From positions 9,472 to 73,471 of the forward strand of contig DKVO01000028.1 in NCBI GenBank assembly GCA_002491245.1: a DNA stretch of 64,000 bases, read 5' to 3'. Position 1 is the first letter of the stretch, and each line of letters begins with the position of its first letter. The position numbers were made by a program, and so were the translations under genes. This document shows, one piece after another, positions 50,046 through 59,209 of this stretch. The notes beneath the pieces are model-generated. The model had not been told where the DNA came from. It did no database searches and saw nothing but the letters and a program-made list of their open reading frames with translations. This stretch comes from Porphyromonadaceae bacterium UBA7176 (lineage in GTDB: Bacteria; Bacteroidota; Bacteroidia; Bacteroidales; Muribaculaceae).

Positions 50046-51958
50046 GTACAGCATCGACTTTTGCCTGTGGCCCCTTGCTGGCCTCTATCGACAGTCCTGC
50101 CGACTTGCGCCGCCTCGAGCCCGGGCAGCTACCACAGCTGTGCGCCGAGATACGCGATTTTCTCATACATTCGCTTGCCGGCAACCCCGGCCATTTCGCA
50201 TCGAGCATGGGTGCCGTCGAGCTAACGGTAGCCTTACACTATGTGTTCAACACACCTTACGACAGGTTGGTGTGGGACGTCGGACACCAGGCTTACGGGC
50301 ACAAACTCCTTACAGGACGCCGCGACTTATTCGACAAAAACCGTAAATTTGGCGGTCTGAGCGGCTTTCCGTCGCCGGCCGAAAGCGAATACGACACTTT
50401 TGCCGCCGGACATGCATCGAACTCGATTTCAGCAGCTTTGGGCATGGCTGTGGCCTCGAGGATGCAACACGACGATCCCAAGCGCAATATAGTGGCCATC
50501 GTAGGCGACGCCTCGATAAGCGGTGGCTTGGCATTCGAGGGACTGAACAACGCATCGAATACTCCGAACAATCTCCTCATCGTGCTCAATGACAACGACA
50601 TGTCTATCGATGCCAACGTAGGAGCTCTCAATTCGTATCTCGCCCACCTCACGACATCCAAATTTTATAACGACTTGCGTTACAAGGCATTCAAGGCGCT
50701 CAAGAAACTGCATCTCGTCTCCGACAAACGACGTGGTGCCCTGCTCCGCTTCAACAACAGCCTCAAATCGCTCATCACCAAGCAACAGAACCTCTTCGAA
50801 GGACTCAACATACGATATTTCGGGCCGTTCGACGGTCACGATCTACCCACAATCGTGCGCGTGCTCAACGACATACGCGATATGAGCGGCCCCAGGATAC
50901 TGCATCTGCGCACCGTCAAAGGCAAGGGCTACGCACCGGCCGAAGCCGACCCGGCATCGTGGCATGCCCCGGGCAAATTCGATCCGGCCACCGGTGTGCG
51001 TGAAGCTGCCAAACCCGATCCGACCAAAGCTCCGAAATATCAGGACATATTTGGCGAGACACTTGTGGAACTTGCCCGTCAAAACCCTAAAATCGTAGGC
51101 ATTACCGCCGCCATGCTCTCGGGTACCTCGGTATCGGCCCTACAGGCCGAGATGCCCGACAGGGTGTTTGATGTAGGCATCAGTGAGGGCCATGCCGTGA
51201 CCTTTGCCGGAGGCCTGGCCAAAGATGGGATGCATCCGTTCGTGGCGATATACTCGAGTTTCCTCCAGCGCGCCTACGACCACATAATCCACGATGTCGC
51301 CCTCAACCACCTGCCGGTGACATTCTGCATCGACCGCGCCGGACTCGTCGGCGAGGATGGAGCCACCCACCACGGCGTCAACGACATGGCTTATCTGCGT
51401 ACAGTGCCGGGCATGACGATAGCATCGGGCCGCGATGGCAAAGCCCTGCGCCGGCTGCTCTACACGGCCCAGACCTACGACGGGCCTTTCGCAATACGAT
51501 ATCCGCGAGGAGCATCGGACGATATCGACTGGCGCTGCCCACTGGAAGCCATGACAATAGGCAAAGGCGAACGACTGACCGACGGCAAGCAAGTGGCTGT
51601 GCTCACAATAGGCCCAGTAGCCGCCGACGCGGCAAAAGCCGTGGCCCGGGCAAAGGATGCCGGTATCGACGCCGCACACTACGACATGATATTCCTCAAG
51701 CCTATCGACGATGAAATGATGAAAGAAGTCGCCGAAAAAGACTGTCCGATAGTGACCGTCGAAGACGGCTCGCGCAACGGCGGCCTCGGAAGCGCCGTCG
51801 AGGACTGGCTTCAGGACAACGGCTACGTCCGCACGGTGAAACGCCTCGGCGTACCCGACAAGTTCATACCCCAAGGATCACCCAAGGAGCTGCAACATCT
51901 ATGCAGTTTCGACAGCGAGGCCATCCTTGAAGCTATCAACGAAGTTACCGCAAAATGA
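50042..51958 (+). CDS. dxs: 1-deoxy-D-xylulose-5-phosphate synthase
   Basis: A 638-aa thiamine-diphosphate enzyme that joins pyruvate and glyceraldehyde 3-phosphate in the first step of the MEP isoprenoid pathway. It contains PGHFASSMGAVELTVALHYVFNTP, WDVGHQAYGHKLLTGRRD, the ThDP motif GDASISGGLAFEGLNNASNTPNN, and the transketolase core FDVGISEGHAVTFAGGLA. Length is as expected. It is followed by trkA with a 4-nt overlap. Confidence 0.95.
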   Translation: MSTASTFACGPLLASIDSPADLRRLEPGQLPQLCAEIRDFLIHSLAGNPGHFASSMGAVELTVALHYVFNTPYDRLVWDVGHQAYGHKLLTGRRDLFDKNRKFGGLSGFPSPAESEYDTFAAGHASNSISAALGMAVASRMQHDDPKRNIVAIVGDASISGGLAFEGLNNASNTPNNLLIVLNDNDMSIDANVGALNSYLAHLTTSKFYNDLRYKAFKALKKLHLVSDKRRGALLRFNNSLKSLITKQQNLFEGLNIRYFGPFDGHDLPTIVRVLNDIRDMSGPRILHLRTVKGKGYAPAEADPASWHAPGKFDPATGVREAAKPDPTKAPKYQDIFGETLVELARQNPKIVGITAAMLSGTSVSALQAEMPDRVFDVGISEGHAVTFAGGLAKDGMHPFVAIYSSFLQRAYDHIIHDVALNHLPVTFCIDRAGLVGEDGATHHGVNDMAYLRTVPGMTIASGRDGKALRRLLYTAQTYDGPFAIRYPRGASDDIDWRCPLEAMTIGKGERLTDGKQVAVLTIGPVAADAAKAVARAKDAGIDAAHYDMIFLKPIDDEMMKEVAEKDCPIVTVEDGSRNGGLGSAVEDWLQDNGYVRTVKRLGVPDKFIPQGSPKELQHLCSFDSEAILEAINEVTAK

Positions 51959-53289
51959 AAATCGTAATAGCCGGAGCCGGCGAAGTAGGCTCTCATCTTG
52001 CCAAACTCCTCAGCAACGAGGAGCAGGACATCATGCTGGTCGACGACAACGCCGGACGCCTTGCCGTACTCGATGCCAACTACAATCTCATGACAGTCGC
52101 CGGCAGCCCTACCTCTTTCGCCACACTCCGCGAAGCCGGGGCAGGCAACTGCGATCTTTTCATCGCCGTAACGCCCTACGAATCAAACAATATCGTAGCC
52201 TGCTCGATAGCCAAGAACCTTGGCGCGACCACAACTGTGGCCCGTATCGACTCCTACGAATTCATGGACCCGGCCAATGCCAAACACGTCCGTCACATGG
52301 GAGTAGACCGTGTGATCTACCCCGAATATCTTGCCGCTCAAGAGATTATCGGTGCACTCAAGCGCACATGGGCACGCAACTGGTTTGAGCTCCACGACGG
52401 CCGCATCATACTGGCCGGCGTCAAGATACGTCAGGGAGCACCTATCGCCGGCATGAAGCTCAAGGATTTCGCGTTCACGAACCGCAATTTCCACGTATCG
52501 GCAATCAAACGCAACCACGAGACAATCATACCACGCGGCGACGACCGCATCGACGCCGGCGACATACTCTACTTCACCACCACCCGAGACCATATCGAAG
52601 AACTCATATCGCTCACCGGCAAAACTGAACAACGCGTCAAGCGCGTGCTCATCATGGGTGCTTCGAAAATAGCCATACGCCTCGTCAATCTCGGTCATGA
52701 GGAGTTTCGCTTCAAGATAATCGACGATGACCTCGAACGCTGCAAACGCCTGCCACAGAAATGTCCGGAATGCGAGATAATCCACGGCGACGCCCGTGAC
52801 CTCGACCTCCTCGCCGACATAGGTATCGCCGATATGGACGCTTTTGTCGCTCTTACCGACAGCAGCGAGACAAACATATTCACATGTCTCACAGCTAAAG
52901 AATTAGGCGTAAAGAAAACAGTGGCCGACGTCGAGACCCTCCAGTTCATATCCCAGGCCGAGAACCTCAATATCGGTACTGTAGTCAACAAGAAACTGCT
53001 TGCGTCGAGCACCATATTCCAACTTCTTCTCGACGCCGACTCCTCGACGGCAAAATGCCTTGCCCTGGCCGATGCCGAGGTAGCCGAACTTGAGGCTCGT
53101 CCCGGCTCTAAAATCACCCATGCAGCCGTCAAGGACCTTACCCTACCTCGCGACCTCACCCTCGCCGGCCTGATAAGAGGCGACGAGGGTATGCTCATCA
53201 CGGGCAACACGATCATCGAACCCGGCGATCATGTGCTGGTGTTCTGTCTTGCCGGTGCACTTCATAAAGTAGAAAAACTCTTCAACTGA
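51955..53289 (+). CDS. trkA: Trk potassium uptake system NAD-binding protein
   Basis: A 444-aa cytosolic gating subunit with two RCK units. The first Rossmann loop is IAGAGEVGSHLAKLL (residues 4-18), the second is MGASKIAIRLVNLG (about 235), each followed by a TrkA_C domain (VKIRQGAPIAGMKLKDF; LPRDLTLAGLIRGDEGML). It binds NAD(H) or nucleotides and controls the TrkH channel encoded next. It overlaps dxs by 4 nt and is 1 nt from trkH. Confidence 0.94.
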   Translation: MKIVIAGAGEVGSHLAKLLSNEEQDIMLVDDNAGRLAVLDANYNLMTVAGSPTSFATLREAGAGNCDLFIAVTPYESNNIVACSIAKNLGATTTVARIDSYEFMDPANAKHVRHMGVDRVIYPEYLAAQEIIGALKRTWARNWFELHDGRIILAGVKIRQGAPIAGMKLKDFAFTNRNFHVSAIKRNHETIIPRGDDRIDAGDILYFTTTRDHIEELISLTGKTEQRVKRVLIMGASKIAIRLVNLGHEEFRFKIIDDDLERCKRLPQKCPECEIIHGDARDLDLLADIGIADMDAFVALTDSSETNIFTCLTAKELGVKKTVADVETLQFISQAENLNIGTVVNKKLLASSTIFQLLLDADSSTAKCLALADAEVAELEARPGSKITHAAVKDLTLPRDLTLAGLIRGDEGMLITGNTIIEPGDHVLVFCLAGALHKVEKLFN

Positions 53290-53290
53290 T

Positions 53291-54772
53291 ATGCTTAAAA
53301 TCGCCAGAGCCCACCTCATCAACTTCCGCCTGCTCATGCGCATCATGGGCTGGCTGCTGATGATAGAGGCCGGCTTCCTGATTTTTCCGGCCGTCACCAG
53401 CCTGGCTTACGGCGAGGACGACTGGTTGCCTTTTGCCGGAACGACAGCACTGACCGCATCGGTGGGCCTGTTGCTGGCATTCAGGTCGAGGCCTACAAGC
53501 CTTCACATGGGCAAACGCGATGGCTTCCTGCTCACCGCCCTGGTGTGGGTCGTCTTCTCATTGTTCGGCCTTATCCCATTCCTTTTCTGTAGCCATCACC
53601 TGAGCTTCAGCGACGCTTTTTTCGAGGCGATGTCGGGCTTCACAACCACAGGAGCGTCGGTAATCAATTCGGTTAGCGAAATGAGCCACGGCATCCACCT
53701 CTGGCGAGCCATGATGCAATGGATAGGGGGCATGGGTATAATCCTGTTCACTCTGGCCGTAATCCCCATGCTCAACCACTCGGGCGGTATGCAGATGTTC
53801 AATGCCGAAGTGACCGGCATCACCCACGACAAAATACGGCCTCGTATAAGCCAAACAGCCAAAAGTCTGTGGTTCATATATCTATCGCTTACACTGCTGC
53901 TCATATTGCTGCTTTGGGCCGGCCCCATGAGCCTTTTCGAGAGCGTGTGCCACGCCTTCGGCGCCATATCCACTGGCGGCTATTCAAGCAACAGTTCGGG
54001 CATCGCCGCCTGGCACGACTCGGTGTATATCAAGTCGGTACTGATATTGTTCATGTTTCTCGGAGGTGTCAACTTCGGTCTGATGTTCAAGACTTTGCAA
54101 GGCAATTTCTCGGCCCTGCGCAAGAATGATGTGTTCCGAGTCTACGTGAGCATCATCGCCATCATGCTTGCGCTGTTCGCTCTGGCCATATTGATCCGCG
54201 GCCAGTATGACGGCTGGCAGAGCGTGACGATAGACCCACTGTTCCAGATCGTGTCGACCATCACATCGACAGGTTTCACGGTCAACAATTTCGAGTCGTG
54301 GGGCCCGTTTGTCCTCGCCCTCACCTTCGTGATGATGTTTTTCGGAGCCTGCGCCGGCAGCACCAGCGGCGGCGCCAAAATCGACCGCATACTCTATCTC
54401 TTCAAAAATGCCGATAATGAGCTCTACCGCTGTCTCTACCCCAATTCGATATTGTCGGTGAAGGTCAACGACCGTGTTGTCAATCCCGATCTGGTGTCGA
54501 AAATGATCGCATTCCTGTGCATCTACATGTTGCTGACGGTCGGTGGCGGCCTTGCGCTGACACTGTTCGACGTGCCTATCGTCGATGCCTTCTTCTCGTC
54601 GTTCTCATGCCTGTCGAATACCGGTCTCGGTGCCGGTGTGACCGGCTACGGCAACAACTACGATATCTTGCCCGACGCGGCAAAATGGATACTTTCGTCG
54701 CTGATGCTCATCGGCCGACTCGAGATATTCACCGTCCTCGTCCTCCTCACCCCGGCATTCTGGCGCCGTTGA
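53291..54772 (+). CDS. trkH: Trk potassium uptake system membrane protein
   Basis: A 493-aa inner-membrane protein with about ten membrane segments in the four-repeat potassium channel arrangement. Pore loops are EAMSGFTTTGASVI, HAFGAISTGGYSSNSSG, STITSTGFTVNNFESWG and SSFSCLSNTGLGAGVTGYG. Together with TrkA it imports potassium driven by ion gradients or gated by nucleotides. It is the last gene of the operon; guaA begins 34 nt downstream. Confidence 0.94.
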   Translation: MLKIARAHLINFRLLMRIMGWLLMIEAGFLIFPAVTSLAYGEDDWLPFAGTTALTASVGLLLAFRSRPTSLHMGKRDGFLLTALVWVVFSLFGLIPFLFCSHHLSFSDAFFEAMSGFTTTGASVINSVSEMSHGIHLWRAMMQWIGGMGIILFTLAVIPMLNHSGGMQMFNAEVTGITHDKIRPRISQTAKSLWFIYLSLTLLLILLLWAGPMSLFESVCHAFGAISTGGYSSNSSGIAAWHDSVYIKSVLILFMFLGGVNFGLMFKTLQGNFSALRKNDVFRVYVSIIAIMLALFALAILIRGQYDGWQSVTIDPLFQIVSTITSTGFTVNNFESWGPFVLALTFVMMFFGACAGSTSGGAKIDRILYLFKNADNELYRCLYPNSILSVKVNDRVVNPDLVSKMIAFLCIYMLLTVGGGLALTLFDVPIVDAFFSSFSCLSNTGLGAGVTGYGNNYDILPDAAKWILSSLMLIGRLEIFTVLVLLTPAFWRR

Positions 54773-54806
54773 ACCCACTCAGAAACAAATATATAAACCA
54801 ATATAC

Positions 54807-56342
54807 ATGCAGCAAAAGATTGTCATACTTGATTTCGGATCGCAGACCACCCAGCTCATCGGTCGCCGTGTGCGCGAGCTCGGCATCTACAGCGAAATCA
54901 TCCCTTACAACAAGTACCCTTATGGCCGCGAGAAGGCCGAGGGTATCATCGGCGTAATTCTTTCGGGCAGCCCGTTGAGTGTCTATGCTCCCGATTCGTT
55001 CCACATCGACCTCGAACCGATAATGGCAGCCGTACCTGTGCTTGGCATCTGCTATGGCGCCCAACTGATGGCGTATGAGTTCGGCGGCAAGGTTGAGCCG
55101 GTATCGAGCCGCGAATATGGCCGCGCCCATCTGCGCGACATATCTCCCGATTGCCCTCTTTTCGACGGCATCGAGCCCGGCGCTCAGGTTTGGATGAGCC
55201 ACGGCGACACAATCACCAAACTCCCCGACCACTGCCGCTGCGTTGCCTCGACACCCGAAGTTCAATTCGCAGCCTACATGGCCGATGTTGGCCGAAATGT
55301 TTACGGCGTACAGTTCCACCCGGAAGTATACCACAGTGAATGTGGCATGACGCTTCTGCGCAACTTTGCCGTTGGTATCTGCGGTGCCGACTGTTCGTGG
55401 AGCGCCGAAAGTTTCATCGAGAGCACCGTGCGCGAGCTGCGCGAACAGTTGGGCGACGACAAGGTTGTGCTCGGTCTCAGCGGTGGTGTTGACTCATCGG
55501 TAGCCGCCGTGCTTCTCAACAAAGCGATCGGTGACCGTCTGACTTGTATTTTTGTGGACCACGGCATGTTGCGCTACGAGGAGTTCAAGTCGGTTCTGCG
55601 TGACTATGAATGCCTTGGCCTGAATGTCCGTGGCATCGATGCTTCGGCCCGTTTCTTCGCCGATCTTGCCGGTGTGACCGAACCAGAACGCAAGCGCAAG
55701 ATCATCGGCGCCGATTTCATCAAGGTTTTCGATGAGGAAGCGTCGAAAATCGAAGATGTTAAGTGGCTCGCACAAGGCACAATCTACCCCGACTGCATCG
55801 AGTCGCTCTCCATCACCGGCACCACAATCAAGAGCCACCACAACGTCGGAGGCCTCCCCGAGCGCATGAAGCTCAAGCTGTGCGAACCGCTCCGCCTGCT
55901 CTTCAAGGATGAAGTCAGAGCTGTCGGCCGCGCCCTCGGTATGCCCGAGCATCTGATCAAACGCCATCCGTTCCCAGGCCCGGGTCTGGCAGTGCGTATT
56001 CTCGGCGACATCACTCCCGAGAAAGTAGCAGTGCTTCAGCAAGCAGACCATATCTTTATCCAGGGCCTCCGCGACTGGGGGTTGTACGACAAGGTATGGC
56101 AGGCCGGCACAATCCTTCTGCCCGTGCAGAGTGTGGGAGTGATGGGCGACGAGCGCACATACGAAAACGCGGTGGCACTCCGCGCCGTCACCTCCACCGA
56201 TGCCATGACAGCCGACTGGGCGCACCTGCCTTATGAGTTCCTGGCCAAAGTGAGCAATGAGATTATAAACAAAGTGCGCGGCGTGAACCGTGTATGCTAT
56301 GACATATCCTCCAAACCACCGGCAACCATCGAGTGGGAATAA
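54807..56342 (+). CDS. guaA: GMP synthase (glutamine-hydrolysing)
   Basis: A 511-aa enzyme that converts XMP to GMP. The N-terminal class I amidotransferase has VLGICYGAQLMAYEFGG with the nucleophile Cys and VQFHPEVYHSE with His and Glu. The ATP pyrophosphatase loop is VLGLSGGVDSSVAAVLL, and the C-terminal dimerisation domain ends KPPATIEWE, the usual GuaA terminus. The first motif after the N-terminus reads LSGSPLSVY, where many GuaA have LSGGP. It is followed by an intrinsic terminator. Confidence 0.96.
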   Translation: MQQKIVILDFGSQTTQLIGRRVRELGIYSEIIPYNKYPYGREKAEGIIGVILSGSPLSVYAPDSFHIDLEPIMAAVPVLGICYGAQLMAYEFGGKVEPVSSREYGRAHLRDISPDCPLFDGIEPGAQVWMSHGDTITKLPDHCRCVASTPEVQFAAYMADVGRNVYGVQFHPEVYHSECGMTLLRNFAVGICGADCSWSAESFIESTVRELREQLGDDKVVLGLSGGVDSSVAAVLLNKAIGDRLTCIFVDHGMLRYEEFKSVLRDYECLGLNVRGIDASARFFADLAGVTEPERKRKIIGADFIKVFDEEASKIEDVKWLAQGTIYPDCIESLSITGTTIKSHHNVGGLPERMKLKLCEPLRLLFKDEVRAVGRALGMPEHLIKRHPFPGPGLAVRILGDITPEKVAVLQQADHIFIQGLRDWGLYDKVWQAGTILLPVQSVGVMGDERTYENAVALRAVTSTDAMTADWAHLPYEFLAKVSNEIINKVRGVNRVCYDISSKPPATIEWE

Positions 56343-56363
56343 GCATACAGTCAGCTAATTGAA

Positions 56364-56401
56364 AAAATTCGCCGGAGTCAGAAATGATTCCGGCGAATTT
56401 T
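56364..56401 (+). terminator. Intrinsic terminator after guaA
   Basis: A perfect 13-bp stem (AAAATTCGCCGGA with TCCGGCGAATTTT) has a 12-nt loop and is followed by ATATAAAAG. The stem itself ends in four Ts. Confidence 0.82.
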
Positions 56402-56455
56402 ATATAAAAGTCAACATTTTTGAAAAACGGCGGACATTTTTTGCTTAATTATGCG

Positions 56456-56463
56456 TAAATTTG
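56456..56463 (+). promoter_or_regulatory. -7 element of the M6 protease/adhesin operon
   Basis: TAAATTTG lies 28 nt before the M6 protease ATG. No TTTG sits at the usual -33 distance. Confidence 0.5.
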
Positions 56464-56491
56464 CATCGAAAAGTAATAGCAGAAAGAAACT

Positions 56492-59197
56492 ATGGAACCA
56501 ATTGTCATCAAGAAAGCCCTGGCGCCGATTTTGTTGTCATGCGCGATAGCAAGCGCGTATGCGATCCCGGCCAAACCAGGGCTTATCAGCATGAGACAAC
56601 CCGACGGTACAGAAGTGTCTGTACGCCTTGTCGGCGACGAACATGCCCATCTCTACACTACGCCCGACGGTTATCCGCTTGTATATGCATCCGGGACATT
56701 CTATTATGCTTCTTTTGATGGCAAAGAGCTAAGAAGCAGCGGATTAAAATACAACGGAGACTCCAAGACAGAACTAAGCCTACCGTCCATCGACCGCCGA
56801 CAGGCATTCAGGAGTGTCCGCAAACACCGTGCAAGCCGTTCGAATTCCTATCCGGGCCTCTACAATGAGGGCACTTTCCCCCGGACCGGATCGCCCAAGG
56901 CGCTGGTGATATTGGTTGAATACTCGGATGTGAAGATGACGCTAAGCAATGCCCACGATTATTTTGACCGAATGCTCAACCAAACCGGTTTTTCAGACTA
57001 TGATGCGACGGGGTCGGCCATCGATTTTTTCAGCGAGAATTCAGACGGGCGTTTCACCCCTGAGTTTGATGTGGTGGGGCCAGTCACCCTCTCTCGTCCT
57101 CGCGAATATTACGGGGGCAATACCATTTATGGTGACCGTCACCCGGAAGAGATGGTGATTGAGGCTTGCCAACTGCTCGACGATGAGATTGATTTCACTA
57201 AATACGACACTGACGGCGACGGAGTGATTGACAACGTGTTTGTCTTCTATGCCGGCCAGAGCGAAGCCGCCGGAGGCGGAGATGATACCGTGTGGCCCCA
57301 CTCGTCGAACATAGCACTTTTGGGCGACTATACTTTTGACGGCAAGAAGCTCGACTACTATGCCTGCTCCAACGAGTGGCAGGAGGGCCGCCCCGACGGT
57401 GTCGGTACCTTTATCCACGAATTCTCGCATGTGCTTGGCCTCCCCGACCTCTATGCCACAGAGGAGAGCGATGCATTCACACCGGGCCCGTGGTCGACCC
57501 TCGATGCCGGTCCCTACAACAACAACGGCTGCACACCGCCGCTCTATTCGTCGTTCGAACGGACGGCACTCGGCTGGCTCAAACCGGCAGAAATCACCGA
57601 GGCCTGCGACGCTACCCTGCTACCTCTGAGCTACGGAATAGCTGCGGTTGTGAAGACTACTGACACAAACGAATATTTCCTGCTTGAGAACCGCCGCCGC
57701 GAGGGTTGGGACACATATCTACCCGGCGAAGGTATGCTCATATGGCATATACACTATGATAAAGGAATGTGGTCGACGAATACGGTGAACAATGATGCCT
57801 ACCACCAACACGTAGACCTCGTGGAAGCTGATGGCAGAGCGACAGCAGACAGCCGCACAGGCGACTCTTTCCCCGGTGCGGCCGGAGTAAGCTCACATAT
57901 CCTGAAGACATGGAACGGAAATCTTGACAAACTCCCCATGACCGAAATCGCTGAAAACGGCGAAATGGTGACATTCAAGGTAGCCGGAGGCAAAGCAAAC
58001 ACTCAGCAAGAGAGAAGCTTCGCAGCCCAGGAGGTGGGCGCACATGGCTTTACGGCTATCTGGGAAGCCCGTCCGGATGTTTCGTATCTGCTTACGGTCA
58101 GTGATGAGGACGGTGCTGTGGATGGTTACGACAATCTTTTTGTAGGAAAGCGATCGTCGTATGCCGTGACAGGTCTTGAAGCGGATACAAAATATATGTA
58201 TTCGGTGCAAGGTCTTGATGGCGTGAGCCTGACTCTCGCATCAAAGCCAATCACGACAGAGACCACAGGCCAACCGCTCCCCGAACTGTATGCCGAGGCA
58301 CTGGCCGCCGAGGATGTATCGGCGGAAGGGTTCACAGCCCGTTGGGTGGCTCTCCCCGGAGCCGAGAGCTATGATCTGACGGTATACACAAAGACAGCGT
58401 CGGGGCCCAAAAAGGATGTGATGGCCTTTGATGAAGGTCTTGCCAATCTCGGTGGATGGGACTGCTCATCCAATATGATTTACAATATGGCCGGTATGGC
58501 CGGGTCATCGGCCCCCTCGCTGCGGTTGGGTACGGGACAAGGTCTAACCTCACCGGTATATGCCGAAGGTGTGACGGGCCTTTCGCTATGGAGCCGCGGC
58601 AGCAATACCTCTGAGGGTGATAAGCTCCGCTTCGAGGCTTGGGACGGCAATCGCTGGAACATAGTAACAGACGAAGCCATAACGACCACTAAGGGTGGCG
58701 CCACCATCAGAGTCGACGAAATGCCGGCCGGGACCACAGCTATCCGCATCACAGCAATGTGCCAGAAAGGTAATGTGGCGATAGATGATGTGACGGTATG
58801 TTACGGAACAACTTATGTTGCCGCAGCAGTTGAAGGATACAATCCACTGAATGTCGCCGGAGCGACAGAATGTGCGGTGTCGGGTCTCGAGGCCGGAAAG
58901 ACGTACTACTACACCGTTGTAGGGCGAGGAGCGACGGGTCTTTCGCAAGTATCGCAGGAAATGGCCGTCGACACAGCTACGAGCGGTATCGTAGAAATCG
59001 GCAACAGCACTTCGATAAATATCGATGGGTTGACGGTGAACGTAGACGGAGTGTCGGCAAGCACACAGACAAGACTCTACGATCTCACCGGCCGTATCGC
59101 AGCATCGGCAATCGGCCCATGCCGAGTGAGCGCAAACGCACCCGGCATATATATCCTCACCGTCGGCAACGACACTATGAAAGTCATACTCAGATAA
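56492..59197 (+). CDS. Secreted M6 family metalloprotease with sorting tail
   Basis: A 901-aa protein with a signal peptide (LLSCAIASAYAIPA). The M6 peptidase domain (about residues 130-430) contains the zinc motif HEFSHVLGLPDLY and a DTDGDGVIDNVFVF calcium-loop-like stretch. Two fibronectin type III-like modules follow from about residue 510, then a jelly-roll-like segment (SLWSRGSNTSEGDKLRFEAWDG). The last ~75 residues (TRLYDLTGRI ... PGIYILTVGNDTMKVILR) resemble a type IX secretion C-terminal sorting domain. It probably degrades protein outside the cell or on its surface. The adhesin gene begins 12 nt after its stop. Confidence 0.88.
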   Translation: MEPIVIKKALAPILLSCAIASAYAIPAKPGLISMRQPDGTEVSVRLVGDEHAHLYTTPDGYPLVYASGTFYYASFDGKELRSSGLKYNGDSKTELSLPSIDRRQAFRSVRKHRASRSNSYPGLYNEGTFPRTGSPKALVILVEYSDVKMTLSNAHDYFDRMLNQTGFSDYDATGSAIDFFSENSDGRFTPEFDVVGPVTLSRPREYYGGNTIYGDRHPEEMVIEACQLLDDEIDFTKYDTDGDGVIDNVFVFYAGQSEAAGGGDDTVWPHSSNIALLGDYTFDGKKLDYYACSNEWQEGRPDGVGTFIHEFSHVLGLPDLYATEESDAFTPGPWSTLDAGPYNNNGCTPPLYSSFERTALGWLKPAEITEACDATLLPLSYGIAAVVKTTDTNEYFLLENRRREGWDTYLPGEGMLIWHIHYDKGMWSTNTVNNDAYHQHVDLVEADGRATADSRTGDSFPGAAGVSSHILKTWNGNLDKLPMTEIAENGEMVTFKVAGGKANTQQERSFAAQEVGAHGFTAIWEARPDVSYLLTVSDEDGAVDGYDNLFVGKRSSYAVTGLEADTKYMYSVQGLDGVSLTLASKPITTETTGQPLPELYAEALAAEDVSAEGFTARWVALPGAESYDLTVYTKTASGPKKDVMAFDEGLANLGGWDCSSNMIYNMAGMAGSSAPSLRLGTGQGLTSPVYAEGVTGLSLWSRGSNTSEGDKLRFEAWDGNRWNIVTDEAITTTKGGATIRVDEMPAGTTAIRITAMCQKGNVAIDDVTVCYGTTYVAAAVEGYNPLNVAGATECAVSGLEAGKTYYYTVVGRGATGLSQVSQEMAVDTATSGIVEIGNSTSINIDGLTVNVDGVSASTQTRLYDLTGRIAASAIGPCRVSANAPGIYILTVGNDTMKVILR

Positions 59198-59209
59198 CAG
59201 CATAATATT